Assembly: GCA_013396525.1 (NCBI GenBank)
Contig: VWYX01000273.1
Span: 355,479-419,478, forward strand
Direction of reading: 5' to 3'
DNA from: Chaetorhynchus papuensis
Lineage: Eukaryota > Chordata > Aves > Passeriformes > Rhipiduridae
DNA length: 64,000 bases
The notes beneath the pieces are model-generated. The model made no database searches and was not told where the DNA came from. It saw nothing but the letters and a program-made list of their open reading frames with translations. Positions 12,224-24,339 of the stretch are shown piece after piece. The position numbers and the translations under genes were made by a program. The stretch's first letter is position 1, and each line of letters begins with the position of its first letter.

Positions 12224-14351
12224 GTAACTCTTACTTCTTATATCAAGTTGTAGGTCTTAGGAGTTAAACTTCTCACCAATTTTGTGATAACAATTTATCT
12301 CAGCTCCCATTTCCTCCCTGCTTTCAGGCAGATATTTAAAATGTATATGTTTGAGATTTAGCTTTCCCACTGCAAATGAATTCATTGATCAATTCTGTTT
12401 GAAAAACACTTTTAAACAAAATGAGATATGAGCTCTTGGGCTTTTGTCCTGGAATACTGAAGCTGTGTACTGGGGAATCTCAGCACTTTCTTTACTATGA
12501 AGAACACACCCTGGGTAAGGACAAACAGATAACACTCTCGATGAAGATCAAATGTGATTTTCAGAACACCACCCAGCTACTAATTGCACTGCTTAAAGAT
12601 GAAAAAATCCCCAAAACAAAATACCATGGTTCACAGCTGGTTCTTGCAAAATTGCCCACTGAACCCCTTGTTATTATCCCTCAGGAACACTTTGCAGGAG
12701 CCACTTTGAGACAGGATCCTGATGAATCACTCTGAGTTTGTTTTAAAGAACTGAGGAAAGAGTTAAAAATAATTCTGGTTGCTTTAGAAACTGACATCCT
12801 TTGTTTTGGTTGAGATGAAATACCATTACATGCATGCAATACCCTTTAAACTTGCCACTGTTCCAACAATAACTAAAGCTATTCTAAGAAACTACCACCC
12901 AAAAGGAGATCACCACAGAATTACAGTAAGTTTGCCGCTGCAAAGCTGGAGTATTCTTGCAACATTACCAAAAATGCTCAGCCAAGCCTAGCTGGGAGTG
13001 ACCTCAGTGTAACCACCAAAACATGGCAGTGGCTGCTGCTCACCAACTCCATCACAACCACAGCGATCAAACAGCAAGAGGGGCATTTCTATTTTCAAGA
13101 GCAGCTTGCAGGTAAATGTATTTTCAGCAAACTTGATACTAACCCAAGTAACTAAGGTGACATTTCTACACAAGAAAATTAAAATACTGCTAAAATTTAA
13201 TGATTAGGCTAAACCCATGTGGTTTCACCATGCATTTTTATGGTTGCATCTCACCCAAATGGCAAACTTTTAGACTGCTGAGTTCAAGTTCTCTTTTTGC
13301 TGATACTAACACTTCAGTTCTAGTCAGAAGCACACCTGATCACTGACCCTTCAGTACTTCTTTTAAACAATACAGACTTTTAAACATGTAAGATGTTTCA
13401 AGTTGGCATCACTTCATTTAAAACCATCTCAAATTAACGTAATTCAAGCAGGGAAAGGAATTTTTGTTTTGCAATGTTTTTAGCTTTCACAAACCCGTTC
13501 CCCAGCCCATCCATGCTGAGTCATGTCCCACACACTCCCCTCCACCTGACAGCCGCCCATGGCCCACAAGAACAGAAACCTCCTGTTTTGACATCTGTCC
13601 CTCCCCAAATGAACCTCAAAGGACGACTTTGAACCAACCCAGCAAAAACTTTTAAAGCAATGTTTTGAAACATACTCATGTTCCAGTAATAGCTATGCAT
13701 GTACAGTATATGATGCTACATGTGACGATATATGTGCCATGACTTCTAACTCTTGATCTATCTTAACATTTTGGAGATTGTTCTGACTAAAATTAAAAAC
13801 ACTGATAGGCAAAACGAAGCTCAATATTTTGCAAACTAAGCTGCCATCTCTCCCTCTACATATGCCTATGAATGTACACATTTTTAAGAATGCATAATTA
13901 ACTGTAAGAAAACAGTTCTCCGAAACCAGAAAGCTAAAGTATTTATATCAAAAGCTGAATCTTTCTCACTCTATCTGCACAAATAAACCCACTGAAGTTG
14001 CCAGCTTTGTCAAAGTGAGCAAGATTAGGTTCTAAACATAAATCAATTTAAGCAGTCAGAAACCTACAAGAACTACTAAAGTTGCTTTCAAATTCCTTGC
14101 AGATTTTTACAAAATAAAAGTCATTGAACATAGTCTGTGGAAACAAAGTTAGTATTTTCTAAGACAGCATTGCTACCACATTTCTATTAGGGACATTTAA
14201 AAACTGATTACAATTATGGTATTTCTAGATAGTATTACAAGGGTGGTTTAGGCATGGGGAGTGGGGAGGTGGTGGTGGTGGGAGGGGATACTGATCTTAC
14301 GACTGCAATGTCATCTAAAATCCCAAGTATCCATCCACGCTGGTCAGTCAG
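12224..14351. other. AT-rich non-coding DNA
   Basis: No gene or repeat family was recognised. A 104-codon plus-strand frame (12421-12735) has an ATG but no recognisable domain, no clear splice borders and unremarkable codon use. It is most likely chance. Confidence 0.55.
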
Positions 14352-14453
14352 ATTTGTGTTGTTCTGATTTGGTTTAATTTTCTGGGGGTTGTTTTTTGTT
14401 GTTGTTTTTGTTTGGTTGCTTTTTGGTTTTTTTTTCTGGTTGCTCTGTTTTGC
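14352..14453. repeat. T/G-rich low-complexity tract
   Basis: About 100 bp of T runs broken by G or GG (ttgttttttgttgttgtttttg). On the minus strand it reads as an A/C-rich tract. The predicted Lys/Asn/Thr-rich short peptide on that strand is an artefact of composition. Confidence 0.75.
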
Positions 14454-14984
14454 TTCCAAATTTTGCTATGTATTTATAACCACAGAAGTCAGTAAAGTGA
14501 CTTGATTTGCAAGAGGCACTACAATCAGACAGATCTAAGATAAAAATAAAACTCATTATCTATAAGGTTGCTCTCAAAAGTCAACTATCACACTGGCATC
14601 ACAAGAAATTAATTCATCAGTATATTTTTGACAAGCACAGTTTTTTTTCTCTGAAAGGTCATTTTTCTAAATTAAGCTAAGTATTAAATATCTTTGCTGT
14701 TCTGTCACACATCTCAAACTTAACTCCTGAAATGTTTTCACAGTAAAATCAAATTACATTTGAAATAAACATATGAAATAAAGTTTCACATGCATTTAAA
14801 TTTGACATTTGTACCGTAAGCAATGTAAGCAAACACTAAGGCCTGTTTGTACATTTTATAAACTACATTAATGGAAAATGTGCTTACTTGGTAAATACAG
14901 TACAGCCAAGTTTTGCCCAGAAAGTGTCCTTGTTTTAAAATGCCCCTAAACACAAACTGTTAATCATGAGAGTTAGATCTGGAC

Positions 14985-15041
14985 ATCACTGGTGTTCATA
15001 TCCCAGTCTGCTAGATTAGGACCATATTTACTGAGCATGTG
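14985..15041 (+). mobile_element. Ancient interspersed repeat, copy A (truncated)
   Basis: This segment aligns over nearly its whole length with 16861-16923, with one 6-base gap and a few substitutions; the shared core runs from atcactggtgtt to ctgagca. It stops abruptly where the CR1 fragment begins at 15043, so the CR1 probably inserted into it. Copy B continues into sequence resembling a widespread old reptile/bird repeat. Strand is arbitrary. Confidence 0.6.
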
Positions 15042-15042
15042 T

Positions 15043-15341
15043 AGAACCATAGAATAGTATGGGCTGGAAGGGACTTTCAAAGGTCATCTAATCCCATCCC
15101 CTGCAATGAGCAGGGACATCTTAAAGAGATCAGCTTGCTCAGAGCCCCATCCAACCTGACCTTGACTGTTTCCAGGGATGGGGCATCTAACACCTCTCTG
15201 GGCGACCTGTTCCAATGTCTCACCACCCTCGCAGTAAAAAATTTCTTCCTTTTATCTAATCTAAATCCACCCTCTTTCGGTTTAAAGTCATTACCCCTTG
15301 TCCTATCACTAATTCCCTTGTATAAAGTCCCTCCTCATCTG
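15043..15341 (-). mobile_element. CR1 LINE 3' fragment
   Basis: This is the longest CR1 piece in the window. On the + strand it starts with a decayed octamer tail (aaccatagaatagtatggg) and runs through ccatccaacctgaccttgac, ggcgacctgttccaatg, tctcaccaccctcgcag, ttcttccttttatctaatc and accccttgtcctatcac, all in the order of the inverted avian CR1 3' region. It is 5'-truncated and on the minus strand. It has no coding capacity. Its 3' end abuts an older repeat at 15041. Confidence 0.93.
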
Positions 15342-16799
15342 CGTGGGTTCTCCTTACTGAACTAGGGAACCCAGACCGATACCCTGCACACTGTGCCCTG
15401 CTGCACGCTACCTCTACGTCCTCCTATATCCTTCCCCTCTTTCATCAAACAGCGCTGGAATGGAATCCACCAGAGCTGCTGCCCAGGACTGTGCTTCTGC
15501 CTCCTACCCTGCCTCCAGAAGGTGCTTTGCTGGGCTCCTTCAACCAGCGGGGGCGAAGCCTTGTGATGAACTATGGAAAATACCCACCTCTCCCCTTCCG
15601 CGTTAGGAAAGGAAACCTACCCGCAACACCAACAAGAAAAAGCAGCTCCGCAGGATAAAAAACGGGAATCCTCTGGTGCCAAGCAGACATGCCAAAGACA
15701 ACTTCTCTTTGTGAATAAATACAGCACAAAGAACAAAGGTTCTCCTCCCCTTCTGCACCTACTGGAGTTCCTCTGCGATGAGTGGATTTTCTGCAGCGCC
15801 TGCCTTCCTGGCAGGCGAGGGTTACAGGAGTGTCTTCACTTATGTAAGTGCGTTTCTTGAGTACACAATTACCCAACACACCCAAGGCACTCCAAGGCTT
15901 TTTTTTTTTTTAAAGAAAAATCAGTTCCTTTCCAGCTGGAACATTTTTGTTTTTTCAAACCTAGGTCTGTAAGCGAAGCCACAGAAGCGCTCTGAATGTG
16001 GTGCACCGAGACCCTCAGCATCCCAGTAAGGGAGACATTAATTTCTTGGCAGCACAACTCTCTCCCTATGTACTGGAACGTGGGCTGAGCTCCAGACTTG
16101 CAAGAGACCTCGACATTCACAAGAACCTCCTCCATTTTCACCTGTGCACCTTTTTTCCTCCCACAGAAGGTCATCAAGTATCTGCTGAACATTCCTTCCA
16201 AAGCCACAGAAGACACCTACACCAGCAAGCCCCACCACCAGGAACAAACATCCCTTCTGCCATCTCACGGCACAAAATACTTGACTGTGTTCTTCCTAAA
16301 TTAAACACTTCAACTTATTTTGAAAGAGAAAGAGAAGGAGCAGGATATGAATAAATAAGGGAGTATTTGCCCATGAAAAGGCAATGAGGCCTTCTGTGGG
16401 GATATACATGCAATTGCTCAGCTGCAGTAACATGTAGAAAATCTAACTCTGCATTTGAAAGGCCATCAGCGAGATCAAAATCTGTCAGGCAGCACTGCAT
16501 AGACCATAAGAGCCTTATTACCAGGATTCGTATTTCCTTAAAATACCTTCCCCCTACTGAACAAGTCTTCAGCTAAAGGCCATTCAAAAACCATGGAAAG
16601 CTTCCCTTTGGGCACACATTCAGGAAAAGACACAGCAGGAACATTCTGTGTAGGTACCACTCACATCCATCATCAGTGGGTCTGTGCCAGGCAGAGTGCG
16701 ACAGAAATCTCTGATCACATGTTGGTAGAAACAGGCTTTTTTTACTGACAACCTGAATAGCTGAAAGCATGAAGGAATCCGAATCATTCCAGTGCTGAT
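15342..16799. other. Non-coding DNA with moderately GC-rich segments
   Basis: GC-richer than its surroundings between about 15360 and 16300. Overlapping frames of about 60-118 codons lie on both strands, none with a recognisable domain. A perfect 8-bp stem (cgcctgcc / ggcaggcg, five-base loop) lies at 15797-15817, and a T13 run is at 15899-15911. On the + strand, ttttctgcag (ending at 15796) and TTAT/GTAAGTGCG (donor at 15844) could bound a small exon, but nothing else supports it. Confidence 0.5.
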
Positions 16800-16839
16800 G
16801 TAGGTTTTTAATCACACACGTAGGTTTTTAATCACACAG
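16800..16839. repeat. 20-bp near-perfect tandem duplication
   Basis: Two consecutive copies of gtaggtttttaatcacaca followed by c or g. They lie immediately upstream of ancient repeat copy B, whose counterpart at 14961 is also preceded by ttaatca. Confidence 0.9.
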
Positions 16840-16860
16840 GTCTGAAGGAGACAAGGGGAA

Positions 16861-16985
16861 ATCACTGGTGTTATATCACAATCTGCTAGTGAAGGATCAG
16901 GACCATATTGACTGAGCAGTGTGCCCGACACATACGAAAGGGAAAAAAATACTTAGTCCCTTTCTCCAAAGAAGTTTAACTTACT
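16861..16985 (+). mobile_element. Ancient interspersed repeat, copy B
   Basis: The first 63 bases are the partner of copy A at 14985-15041. The remainder (gatcaggaccatattgac ... gtgcccgacacatac ... agtccctttctccaaagaa) follows, with decay, a very common old amniote repeat phrase that I remember as gatcagggccccattgtgc followed by cagtccctgccccaaagagc. I do not remember its family name with certainty. The strand is given relative to that phrase. Confidence 0.5.
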
Positions 16986-19900
16986 CATACTCTTAAAAAA
17001 TATTGATTCTACTTCACAAACATTACAGATTCCCAAAACTTGTATGTCTGCTCAAGGCCCTAAACATCCTGACAAAGTCACTGTGTCTGTTCAGGTGATG
17101 TTCATTCTTTCCCCCAAACACTATTTTTAATCATTTTATCCAAAGCAAAATGGTGGAACTCCACAACTATACCAGGTTTGGAGATACTGCAGAATCTGCT
17201 TGCTTTGTTACTATGTTACACCTGATTACAGCTCAGAGGTCTGGAACAATACCCTAGGAGAAAAGAAGATGTGAAACACACCCAACCTGCAGCCTGCTCT
17301 TTGCCATGCTCCCCCAGCCACCCAGGGCTTTGGGAGAGTGGCTTAGTAAGGCAAGCTCCCCAGGTGGCCCTCAGGGCTGGTGGTGATGCTCGGGCAGCTG
17401 CACATCACCGCCAGGACTGCTGCAGAGATGGAAGCAGAGAGAGGCAATCCCACATCAGCCACCACCTTGGCTACAGGAAGGGTCAGAAACACTTTTCCAG
17501 ACCCCAAGATACTGATCGAGCTGTGAATGCATCAAGTTGAAAGGATGTTGACAAATATTTGTCCTCGTCATTATCTGAAGTAGAAGAAAAAGGTTAAGCT
17601 GCCTGAGAGAAATTAAATGTTTTAATAGGGACAAGGACAAATATGAAGCTGTCAGGATGTAAAAATGCAACCTTCATAAAACTGTTCATGTTTTAATCTA
17701 TGCAACCAATAAAGACACAGCAAAAATAACCATGCTACACCCTGCTTGAATGCTGTTGACATAAGATCTATGGGAGAGAAAATAAAAAGTAAATAACCAA
17801 TCAGTCAGCTGTTACACTGCTGATTGCTGAAGATACACAGCAGGAAATGATACCTCCTGTCTTACACAGTTCAACAGGACTGAGAGCAAACCAACATTTA
17901 ATTTGTAATATTTCATTTCTAGCTCAGACTTGAGATGACTGGCCATGTTAATTTCCAAATTTTTGCTTTATATCACATCTAATTTATATTTAAGAAGCAA
18001 CATTTGAAAACAAACAGTGCAACAGTAAAGCCTCCCCAAGGCATAATGCCACAGAAAACCTGAAGCCTGCACTAAACCACACTAGCAAACACATTTTGGG
18101 AATACCTTGTACAGGCCAATAAGAATCTCTGTGCCGTATTATCAAAGGGGGTTTAAGTATTACACTGCAAATCCTGTGTAGCAAGAAGCAGATCAAGCAT
18201 ATCAATCCACGTGCACTCCTTTAAAATTCCTCCTATAAAAACTAGGTTTTAAGAAAACAGGCTGACAATAAATGTCAACTGGAGACTAAACTGCATTATA
18301 TGGCACATTATCCTCACATTTATCCCTCAAACAAGTAATGTATATCCATAAAATCAGAGCAAAATAAATTGAAACACATCCTGGTTGGGAAACATACTAG
18401 TAAGGCACATGGAGACTTCTTAACACCAGAGTCAGTACTGGGACTCTTACTAAGATATTCCAGCATTTTGAAATCCTAAATTCAATTTTCTTTAATGATC
18501 AACTGGCCATTTCTCCCATTCTAATATTACCAAAGGACACATGGTTTGGCTATAGTATATGGTGGCTGACACCTGTCTTCCCCTAAAACTGTAAGCTCCC
18601 ATGGAGATGACAAAAAGATGCTGCCAGAGGGAATCTGCCAAAACAAAAAAAATTCTGACACAAAATTCACTACCAAAATCTAAGGTACTTGTGGAAAGGA
18701 TGAGCTTCAGCAAGTTTTACATTACAAAATATTTTCTGGAATGGCCAGTTTCATCTTTCCTAAAAAAACCCAACAAAAAACCTTGAAAGTCATTTGACCA
18801 AAGCTTTCCTACAAGTTTTTATTAATTTAAACTAGAAGCCATGCAGCCTTTGAAAACTGAAATTCAGTACAAAGTCTTTAAAATTTATAACAATGAATCT
18901 CTGATTTAACGCACATTTTAATTTCAGAAAAATGGAAAAACTATAGAAATATGACAAGTTTTGAGTTTTCTAACATTTTATTTTTGTTGGTTTTCCCCCC
19001 TAAATAAAAGTTATAAAGGAAAACAAAGTCATACTTCTAAAAATAATGTCAACTATTTCCTATTAATCTAATTTCAATAAGCTTTAATTGTAGATGTTTG
19101 AGTACAGTACAAATCTACTCTGAAGGTGATCTGACATACCCACAAGGAATGGCTTGGCACACACTTATTAGAAGTGGATTTAATATCTATTGCTTATTCT
19201 AATCTGTGAACAAATTTACTACTGTTCAGGGGACTCCTGAAAATACACCTGTTTTAAGCAATTTCAGTAGGGATATGTTCTGGTTTTTGCACTAACAACC
19301 TCGTAGCCATCGTAAAGCTAAAATTATGGATGTCAAAATGCAGGGCTTTTTCTTTGTTATCAGTCCACCCACCGCTTCCAGCAGTACACAGGCACACACA
19401 GGTGAATATCTCACAGGAAATAAATTAGATGAAGCTGAAATGCCTTCCCCAACCCCATGCTCCAGTCTCAGGTGAGCATTTGACTCTTCACCAAAATTCA
19501 GACAGTGCTCAGGCTGACTCTAAAGTTACCAAGGATTTTAAAAGAACCAGAAATTCATCTTTCAATTTTATTAGGAAACCAAAACTTCCTGGCACAACCC
19601 CACAACAACCACCTATCTGTGGGAACTCCCTTGTTATTACTTCCATTCCCCTGTGGCAAGAGACTGCAAACCAGCCAAATCTCACACAAAGGTTCACTTC
19701 TCCATCGCACCTGTGGAATCCCAGGGCGTAGATGAAAGTGCGGTCTGAGTGCCTTGGAAAATGTCCAGGCACAGAGCAGTAAAAAAAGCAGGCAGCAAGT
19801 CACCTACCAGAAGCTCAAAATTCCCTCTTTTAAAGCAAGTGGGAAAAGGGAATGGGATTCTTGTTTTTGACCACGTAGCTCAGTGATGGAAAGGCAGAGG

Positions 19901-20300
19901 AGAATGTGTGGGATGATGACGGAGGGGTGAGGGATAAACACCACAGGGAATTTCTTAGTGAGGGGAAGTCTGATCTCTGGGTTTAGGAACTTGTCATGGG
20001 ATATGTGAGTTTGGTACCAACGCCCAACACAACCTTCCTGTGTACTTTATAGTTCCAGTCCATAAAACAACATTTCCACGCTCCAAGAATTTATTGGAAA
20101 GATAATTATATTCCTAAGGAACATAGTGGCTGCACACATGAAGACTTACAGAGATATTTAGATACCTTATTGCCAACTACTTACATAGAACATACTCTAA
20201 AATTAACCCCTTGCCTGCCCTACTGAGCGTATCTTCTCATTTACCGGTGCCCTTTCCAATGACACACAAAAATTTAAAGGCAGCTTTTTGTTGCTATTTT
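16986..20300. other. AT-rich non-coding DNA
   Basis: A GC-richer patch at 17270-17540 gives an 89-codon plus-strand frame without a recognisable domain. Otherwise the stretch is AT-rich, with no repeat family or RNA gene recognised. Confidence 0.55.
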
Positions 20301-20488
20301 ATAGAATCATGGAATGTTTTGGGTTGGAAGGGATCTTAAAGAGCATCTAGTTCCAATGCCCCTGCCATGGGCAGGGAAACCTTTCAATAGACCAGGCTGC
20401 TCAAAGCCTCATTCAATCTGACCTTGGACACTTCCAAGGATGGGGGCATCCAGAGCTTCTCCAGGCAACCTGTGCCAGTGTCTCATCA
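20301..20488 (-). mobile_element. CR1 LINE 3' fragment
   Basis: The + strand begins atagaatcatggaatgttttgggttggaagg, the inverted CR1 tail and 3' region. It continues through ctgccatgggcaggg, agaccaggctgctcaaagc and caggcaacctgtgccagtg. It is 5'-truncated, on the minus strand, and one of the better-preserved copies here. Confidence 0.93.
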
Positions 20489-23400
20489 CGTATTATTATT
20501 GCATCCAAGGGTGGTCACAAACTGCTCCTGCCCTTGCACATTCTGACTGGTAATACTAACTACCGAGACCAGAGACTGCAAAAACAGCTAACGAGTCAAA
20601 GTGCACAACACAGCTCTCCTAAACCAGCCTGGTTTTCAGCAAGGAGCTTTCTGAAAATCAGACCCTATTAGATTGTCTCAGAGTGGGCCCACATAAAGCT
20701 ACTGCTAAAACCCTTTTGCAAAAACACAACTGGTTTTTGTATGTGTCTCCCAAACACAGTGTAAACCTATTATTGTATGGACAATGCAAAATTGGGGTAG
20801 TTAGAAAGTAGCCTCTTCTTCCAACTTGTAGTCTTTAAGTTCAAAATCAACAATCTTCATGACACAGTTGAGAATTTTCAAAAGGCCTTGGTGACGGGTT
20901 TTAACTAATTCATTTTCCCACAGAAACTGGTAATCTCCTGCCAATTAAAACAGCATTCATCTAACTCAACTCTCAGGTGCTCCTGACAATCACACTCATA
21001 ACTCCTAGGTGAGGTAACAACCCATTTCAATCTTTTAGAAAACGATCTTGAAAGATAAAACTTATTATTAAGTAATAAAGCCCTGATATTTATCTTGCAA
21101 TGATGATAAAGACATATAATAAAGCACGGATGTTCAACCAGAATGAAATCTTCCTGTGTTCTGTATGAAGTGGTTTACAACCATATACTTTATAACATAG
21201 AAAACCCAAACAAGTAGAGACTGAAATGCTATGGTAAACCTGTGCAGTGTCTCAAATGGACACTTAGACTACACCAAAAGAAACCCATGTGGTTCTTTAA
21301 AGACAGCTCTGCCTCCCACCTGACACTTCCCCTCTGGCTGGGCTAGCTTCATTAAGATTCAAAAGCCTTATCCCTGCTTCTCAATCTCCCTGTACTACCC
21401 ATTTTCTGGATGAAAGACAGCTTGCAAATGTTTAGGTAAAATACACCACAAAAACGTGCACCATCAGATTTAATATCACAAAAAAACCCCTTGAAAATAT
21501 GGGAAGATTTATGCTTGGTGTTCCTCTGAAATCTCTCTCTAAATAAATTCAATGGTTGAGCTATAGGCACCTCCTAAAGGTCTTTTCACATCAGAAGCAG
21601 GACTGGATGAAGCAACATTAACAGCTGATCCTCCAGTACGTGCCATGTCCTGTCATCTATCATCTCCAGGGCCATCAGCACTGCTGGGGTTTGTAATCAA
21701 ATCATGGTACATAACAGACAAATGAGCAAAAATTCTTCTTAATTTAAAATGTCATTAATTCCATTAAAACTATATTGACTGTACTAAGGGTCTGCAGTTT
21801 TTAAACAGTGCACAAACATGTAATTCCCTGTGACAAGCACACATATACCAAAATAAAGATACAGAGATGGACTAGTTCCATGTCAGGCAAGTGAAAATAT
21901 CTGAAAGACTTATCTACACAGCATTGATTAACACAAGTCATAAATCCAGGGAATTTCAGAAAGGTTTCAGAAGTGAAATAGATGACACGGCATGTCTCAC
22001 TTCCTTCAAGGAGGAATTATTTACTGAAACCCTACACTGTCAAAGGTAGCCGTGAACACAGCAGCAATTAATGCTCTCGGCTGCATGTGCTCAGCCTATC
22101 CAAAATAATTTTAAGGTCAGGCTTCATCCATCTTAATTTGTTTATAATTTTGCCAAGGTAACTGTGATTGACTTATCAAGTTTCAGGCTGAACTACTTTG
22201 GGGTCAGGGGAGATGGGAGGAAAAGAAAGGCTAATGCCAAGTCATGTGTTTCCCTCAGACACCTAAATAAGTAACTGCTGGTGATGCAGAACAATACTGC
22301 ATTTAAAATAAACAGGGGTCAAATCCTATAGCTGAAACAACCAAAACATGAAGTTACTTTATCTTTCGGAAAGTAGCTGTCAGTATGAACAGTCATATGC
22401 AAAAAACAGCTGAATTACGCATAAAACCCCTTGCTGTGCTCTTTTACTTCTAGAAATGCAGCAGAAGCAGTATTTCCAGTTCCTGGAAAGACAAGGTGTA
22501 AGCTAGTTTGGGGGCAACTGAGGATGTCTAAATGCAAGCAAAGTTCTCATATCTAAATACTTCCAGTTCTCCGAGCAAACAACAATTGCTCATGCCCAGA
22601 GAGGACAGAGCCAATTTTGCAGGCTGCTTCAACAGGTACCAGGCCTGCTTTGCCAAATAAACAGTCCAACAACAAAAGTATCTAGCAAATTCCCCATGGG
22701 AAGTTTCAAAATCAGAAGGCACCAGAAATGGCTGCAGGCATATCTTCCACCCTCCAGGCACCCCTGCTTCCTGGCCAGGGAGCTCAGAAACTGATTCTCA
22801 GCTCCCTCCTGCACCGCCTGGGGTGAGCTGAACTGCTGCATAACCTTGCTGCAATAAATCCCAGCTTCTGGCTCCCCACGCTGCCCCTGTGCTCCCACAG
22901 TTCAGTACAGCTCTAAGACTTGGCTATTTGTGATGCCAGCTCTGACTTCTACTCTTTCAGAATATCAGCATGCATGCACAAAGGTAGCAGGCAGGCTTTG
23001 CTAACTAAAGCAGTGATGCTCTTCTCAAATGTCTTCATACAACAAATGCTCAGCTTCTGGAAAACTGGTTTGGTTGAGATTTTGTTGGTTTCCAAGTACA
23101 ACTGGGAAGTAAAGGCCTTGTCAGAGTTGTAAAACCCAGTGGTAAAGCTACACTACAGCTTTGCCCATTTATAAAGCAGCGTCCTCACTTCAATGCTTTC
23201 GAGTTCTCCTAGTCCATTTCTGGTTTTTTCACAGAAATAATATTAGCAAAAGTGAAATGCCTTTTTGCCCATAATAGCCTTGAAGCTAATAACTATTTTA
23301 GAGCAATTCCAGTACAATCGGAAGCTGTTATTGGCTGTTTATGTAACAGTGAATTAACCCCCACCGATACCTTTCAGGAATTCATAACCACAGCGCATGA

Positions 23401-23926
23401 AATGTACTTTGCGAGAGCTTGTTAATGTATGGTAAGTGCAAAAGCCGTCTCGATTCAGAAGACTGGCTTTCAAAGCAAACATGCTTAACCTGCAGTTTCA
23501 GTCATGGAAGAAATTACTCAATTAATTGCAGGCAACAAAAACAACAGGGTTATAACTAATGTACAGTAAATGCTCTGTGGGTGTAACGCAAGCTCATTTC
23601 CCAGTAGTGTTCGCTCTTACATTTCTTACCCCACTGCTGTAAAACTGTTTAAGAATGTTAAATTCACTTAAGATTTTTTCCCCACACACATCTGTTTCCT
23701 GGCAATGAATATTATTATTAACACAGGTAGGGTCTGCTCTCTTAAGAAATGTGTTTACAACACAGTAATTTGCAGACCAGTATTTTTTGTACTCTATTCT
23801 AGACCAGACATCATCTTTTCCAAACTTAAAATCAAACATCAGAATTTATAAAGTTTTTGCCTGCACTAATGACACCCTTGCAGCAACAAAGAAGGGACCA
23901 CAGCAAAAGGGTTCAATAAATTCTCA
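20489..23926. other. AT-rich non-coding DNA with candidate conserved blocks
   Basis: Repeat-poor, high-complexity sequence. Two blocks (about 22055-22200 and 23290-23600) look like conserved non-coding DNA; the second is listed separately. Short frames on both strands show no domain. Phase-compatible exons linking to the minus-strand candidate exons at 23.9-24.2 kb were not found. Confidence 0.5.
23290..23600. promoter_or_regulatory. Candidate conserved non-coding element
   Basis: High-complexity, repeat-free sequence containing an inverted CCAAT box next to a forkhead-like core (ttattggctgtttatgtaac), a TAAT cluster (actcaattaattgcag) and scattered CpGs. This resembles vertebrate regulatory conserved elements. 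It lies about 1 kb from the CpG-rich region that contains the gap. Conservation is not demonstrable here. Confidence 0.25.
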
Positions 23927-24017
23927 CCTGCCTCTAGGAATTCCAGCAGGCAAAGAGTAGCGAGAAGATCAAAAGCACAAGAAGACCCCACCAGAGTTGA
24001 CTGCTCCCATTCTGACA
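23927..24017 (-). other. Candidate exon B, minus strand
   Basis: On the minus strand a pyrimidine-rich tract ending tctcttcctcag precedes the segment, and GAGGCAG/GTGAGAAT follows it. Both are near-consensus splice sites. Read after a phase-1 donor, the frame is open across it and gives a hydrophobic stretch (FDLLATLCLLEFLEA). The segment is 91 nt. It would follow candidate exon A (24078-24187) after an intron of only 60 nt. Because 60 is a multiple of three, the frame is also open without splicing, so the open frame does not prove an intron. I do not recognise the protein. Confidence 0.22.
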
Positions 24018-24077
24018 CTGAGGAAGAGACGGTGTAAAACACTAATAATGATGAAAGATAACGGAAAGGAAACTTAC

Positions 24078-24187
24078 CCAAGCAGACACTGATGCCTTCT
24101 CCCGTCATGCCTTCCATTCATGTAAAAGACATCTGTCAATGATTTGATCTACGTTCGGTATCAGCATAGAGCTGGTACTCGGACTCG
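24078..24187 (-). other. Candidate first exon A, minus strand
   Basis: High-complexity sequence with several CpGs, ending on the minus strand at CTTGG/GTAAGTTT, a strong donor. All three frames contain a stop, so it cannot be an internal coding exon. It could be a 5' untranslated exon with a start codon near its end: an ATG at 24117-24115 opens the frame MEGMTGEGISVCL into candidate exon B, with a stop codon immediately upstream in the same frame. The CpG-enriched, gap-containing region lies just upstream on this strand, where a promoter would be. The 5' edge given (an acceptor-like aagcag) is arbitrary if this is a first exon. Confidence 0.22.
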
Positions 24188-24339
24188 CTGCTTAGAGATT
24201 CTCAGGGTGTGTTTATGTGCACATCTTACGATTAAAACGCTGACAACTAAATGTGATAATAAAATATGCAGATGAAGATTAAAAGAATCCCCTTCCAGCA
24301 CCTGCCAGGCAGTTCTCAGCAGGCACTAGGAATGTTCAT

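Noticed and set aside
12421..12735. 104-codon plus-strand frame starting with ATG
   Set aside because: No known domain, no good splice borders, and AT-rich codon use like the flanks. Length is within chance expectation for 64 kb.
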